This document shows, one piece after another, positions 6,373 through 7,654 of a DNA stretch of 7,654 bases. The notes beneath the pieces are model-generated. The model worked only from the letters and a program-made list of their open reading frames with translations, was not told where the DNA came from and did not search any database. This DNA is from Candidatus Dormiibacterota bacterium. Lineage in GTDB: Bacteria; Chloroflexota; Dormibacteria; Aeolococcales; Aeolococcaceae. The DNA lies in assembly GCA_019236085.1 (NCBI GenBank), contig JAFAJR010000372.1:1-7654 (forward strand), written 5' to 3'. Both the position numbers and the translations under genes were made by a program. Positions within the stretch are counted from its first letter, which is position 1. The number at the start of each line of letters is the position of its first letter.

Positions 6373-7654
6373 CGTTCGAGCGGCCAGAGCCTGGCGTCGC
6401 CGACCGCGAAGATCTTCACCCCGTGGTCATCGAAGCGGATCACCAGCTCCTCGCCGGCGCGCGTCATGGTGCTCTTCAGCACGGTGCCCTCGCCGTAGCG
6501 ATCGTGGCCGACCCGCATGCCACTCCGGTAGCGCTGCGGCGCGATCTCGACAGGGTTGGCACGAACCGCGTGGGCGTGCACAGCCTGGCGGGCGGCGCCG
6601 GGAGCGCGCACCTCGCGGAGCAGCGGGCCGCCCGGAGGCGTGCGGACCTCGACCATGTCACGGGGAATCTCACCCAGGAAGCGCGACGCCTCGGCGATCT
6701 GCGGGGCCCCGTACAGGTGACGGCGAAAGGCGTGCAGCAGATAGAGGTGTCGCTGGGCCCGGGTGATGCCGACGTAGGTCAGCCTGCGCTCCTCCTCCAC
6801 GCCGGCGTCGCCCTCTTCCAGCGACCGGACGTGTGGCAGCAACCCCTCCTCCATCCCGGCGATGAACACAGCTGGAAACTCCAGCCCCTTCACCTGGTGC
6901 AGCGTGATCAGCGTGACGCCCAATGCCGTGTCGTCGAGGGTGTCGACGTCGCTGACCAGCGCGACGTTCTCCAGGAACTGGAACAGTCCGTCCGGCGGTG
7001 GCACATCCGCATACTCCGCGGCGAGACCGGCAAGCTCGGTGACGTTGGCCCAGCGCTCCTCGCCTTCCTGCGTGCCGTCGAGCAACATGTCCCTGTACCC
7101 CGTCTCTGCCAAGACACGGTCCAGCAGCACGGGCAGCGGCAGCCGCTGTGACTGGTCGCGCAGCCGGTCGATGAGTGCAGCGAATGCCGTCAGCGCCGAC
7201 ATTGCAGCAGGCCCGATGCTCTCGGTGGCGTCGATCTGCCTGGCAGCGTCGAGCGGTGTCAGGCCTTTGCGCCGCGCGATGCGGGTGAGCTCGGCGACCG
7301 TCTTGTCGCCGATCTTGCGTCGCGGTACGTTCACAACCCGCCCGAAGGACACGCCGTCGCGTGGATTGGCGCACAGACGGAGATACGCCAGCACGTCCTT
7401 GATCTCGCGGCGCTCGTAGAAGCGGATGCCGCCTACCAGGCGGTACGGAATGCCGCGCCGCAGGAAGATCTCTTCGAACTCGCGTGACTGCGCGTTGGTG
7501 CGGTAGAGCACCGCACAGTCGCTGAGCGACAGCCCCTCCTGGCCGATCAGACGCTCGATCTCGGCGCAGACGGCGAGCGCTTCCTCGCGTTCGTCGTACA
7601 CGGAGATCAGACGCACCGGCTCTCCCGCCTGGCGCTCGGTCCACAGCTGCTTGG
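6369..7654 (-). CDS. pcrA: UvrD/PcrA-type superfamily 1A DNA helicase, C-terminal 427 residues (5' end beyond the right edge)
   Basis: UvrD/PcrA helicases unwind DNA 3' to 5' with ATP in excision and mismatch repair and in rolling-circle replication. Only the C-terminal part is in the window; the reading frame stays open to position 7654 (KQLWTERQAGEPV precedes the internal GTG at 7616, which is not a start). Fragment residues show motif IV (VLYRTNAQSREFE, 48-60), VGGIRFYERREIKD (73-86), motif V (TLHQVKGLEFP, 250-260), the GMEEGLLPH loop (266-274) and motif VI (EEERRLTYVGITRA, 286-299), whose arginines contact ATP. Helicase motifs I-III lie off-window. A charged linker (about 330-375) leads to the C-terminal Tudor-like tail (about 377-427, with GHDRYGEGTV) that in PcrA/UvrD contacts RNA polymerase. 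Conservation is typical of PcrA rather than Rep or RecB. The stop overlaps ligA as ATGA; pcrA-ligA adjacency is also known in Bacillus. The name pcrA versus uvrD is a matter of lineage convention. Confidence 0.95.
   Translation of the reverse strand, partial: KQLWTERQAGEPVRLISVYDEREEALAVCAEIERLIGQEGLSLSDCAVLYRTNAQSREFEEIFLRRGIPYRLVGGIRFYERREIKDVLAYLRLCANPRDGVSFGRVVNVPRRKIGDKTVAELTRIARRKGLTPLDAARQIDATESIGPAAMSALTAFAALIDRLRDQSQRLPLPVLLDRVLAETGYRDMLLDGTQEGEERWANVTELAGLAAEYADVPPPDGLFQFLENVALVSDVDTLDDTALGVTLITLHQVKGLEFPAVFIAGMEEGLLPHVRSLEEGDAGVEEERRLTYVGITRAQRHLYLLHAFRRHLYGAPQIAEASRFLGEIPRDMVEVRTPPGGPLLREVRAPGAARQAVHAHAVRANPVEIAPQRYRSGMRVGHDRYGEGTVLKSTMTRAGEELVIRFDDHGVKIFAVGDARLWPLER

Larger units (their letters stand above)
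1..7654 (-). other. Probable single operon pcrA-ligA-uvrC-rapZ-whiA-gap
   Basis: All six genes share the strand. Junctions are ATGA (6369-6372), a one-base gap (4347), GTGA (2313-2316), GTGA (1474-1477) and a 63-bp spacer before gap. No terminator or obvious promoter is seen between them, and upstream stops lie close enough to the next start for translational coupling. Transcription should begin beyond position 7654, and may also start inside coding sequence. That gap and downstream genes belong to the same transcript is an inference, since gap has its own strong ribosome site. Confidence 0.65.

Noticed and set aside
7617..7654. The GTG at 7616 as the start of a shorter helicase gene
   Set aside because: The frame stays open and clearly homologous upstream (KQLWTERQAGEP matches the family), so the gene continues past the window edge and the GTG is an internal valine.

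Overview
The window is a dense, GC-rich (roughly two-thirds G+C by eye) stretch of bacterial chromosome. All six genes are read from the minus strand, so transcription runs from high to low coordinates. In that order they are pcrA/uvrD (C-terminal part only), ligA, uvrC, rapZ, whiA and gap (N-terminal part only). Both edge genes are cut by the window and are not pseudogenes on this evidence.

The first three genes are DNA repair and replication enzymes: a UvrD-type helicase, NAD+-dependent DNA ligase and the excision nuclease subunit UvrC. The next two are the conserved pair RapZ/YvcJ (P-loop nucleotide-binding family) and WhiA (DNA-binding protein of Gram-positive type genomes). They lead into glyceraldehyde-3-phosphate dehydrogenase. 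Three junctions are 4-base stop/start overlaps (ATGA, GTGA, GTGA). The ligA stop lies one base before the uvrC ATG, and the only intergenic space is 63 bp in front of gap. This looks like one translationally coupled operon with no visible internal terminator.

WhiA together with a uvrC-rapZ-whiA-gap order points to the Actinobacteriota/Chloroflexota/Terrabacteria side of the tree. High GC and pcrA-ligA directly upstream of uvrC fit a high-GC actinobacterial or chloroflexotal (or related, little-cultivated) lineage. The phylum cannot be fixed from the sequence alone.

No new system, mobile element, CRISPR array or RNA gene is visible. The points worth a second look are modifications of the conserved cluster. 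The yvcK gene that usually sits between rapZ and whiA is absent. RapZ has lost the Walker A lysine (Met15) while its C-terminal domain is well conserved. WhiA is short in its N-terminal half. UvrC carries two lineage-type insertions. Together these suggest that the RapZ-YvcK-WhiA module has been reworked in this organism.
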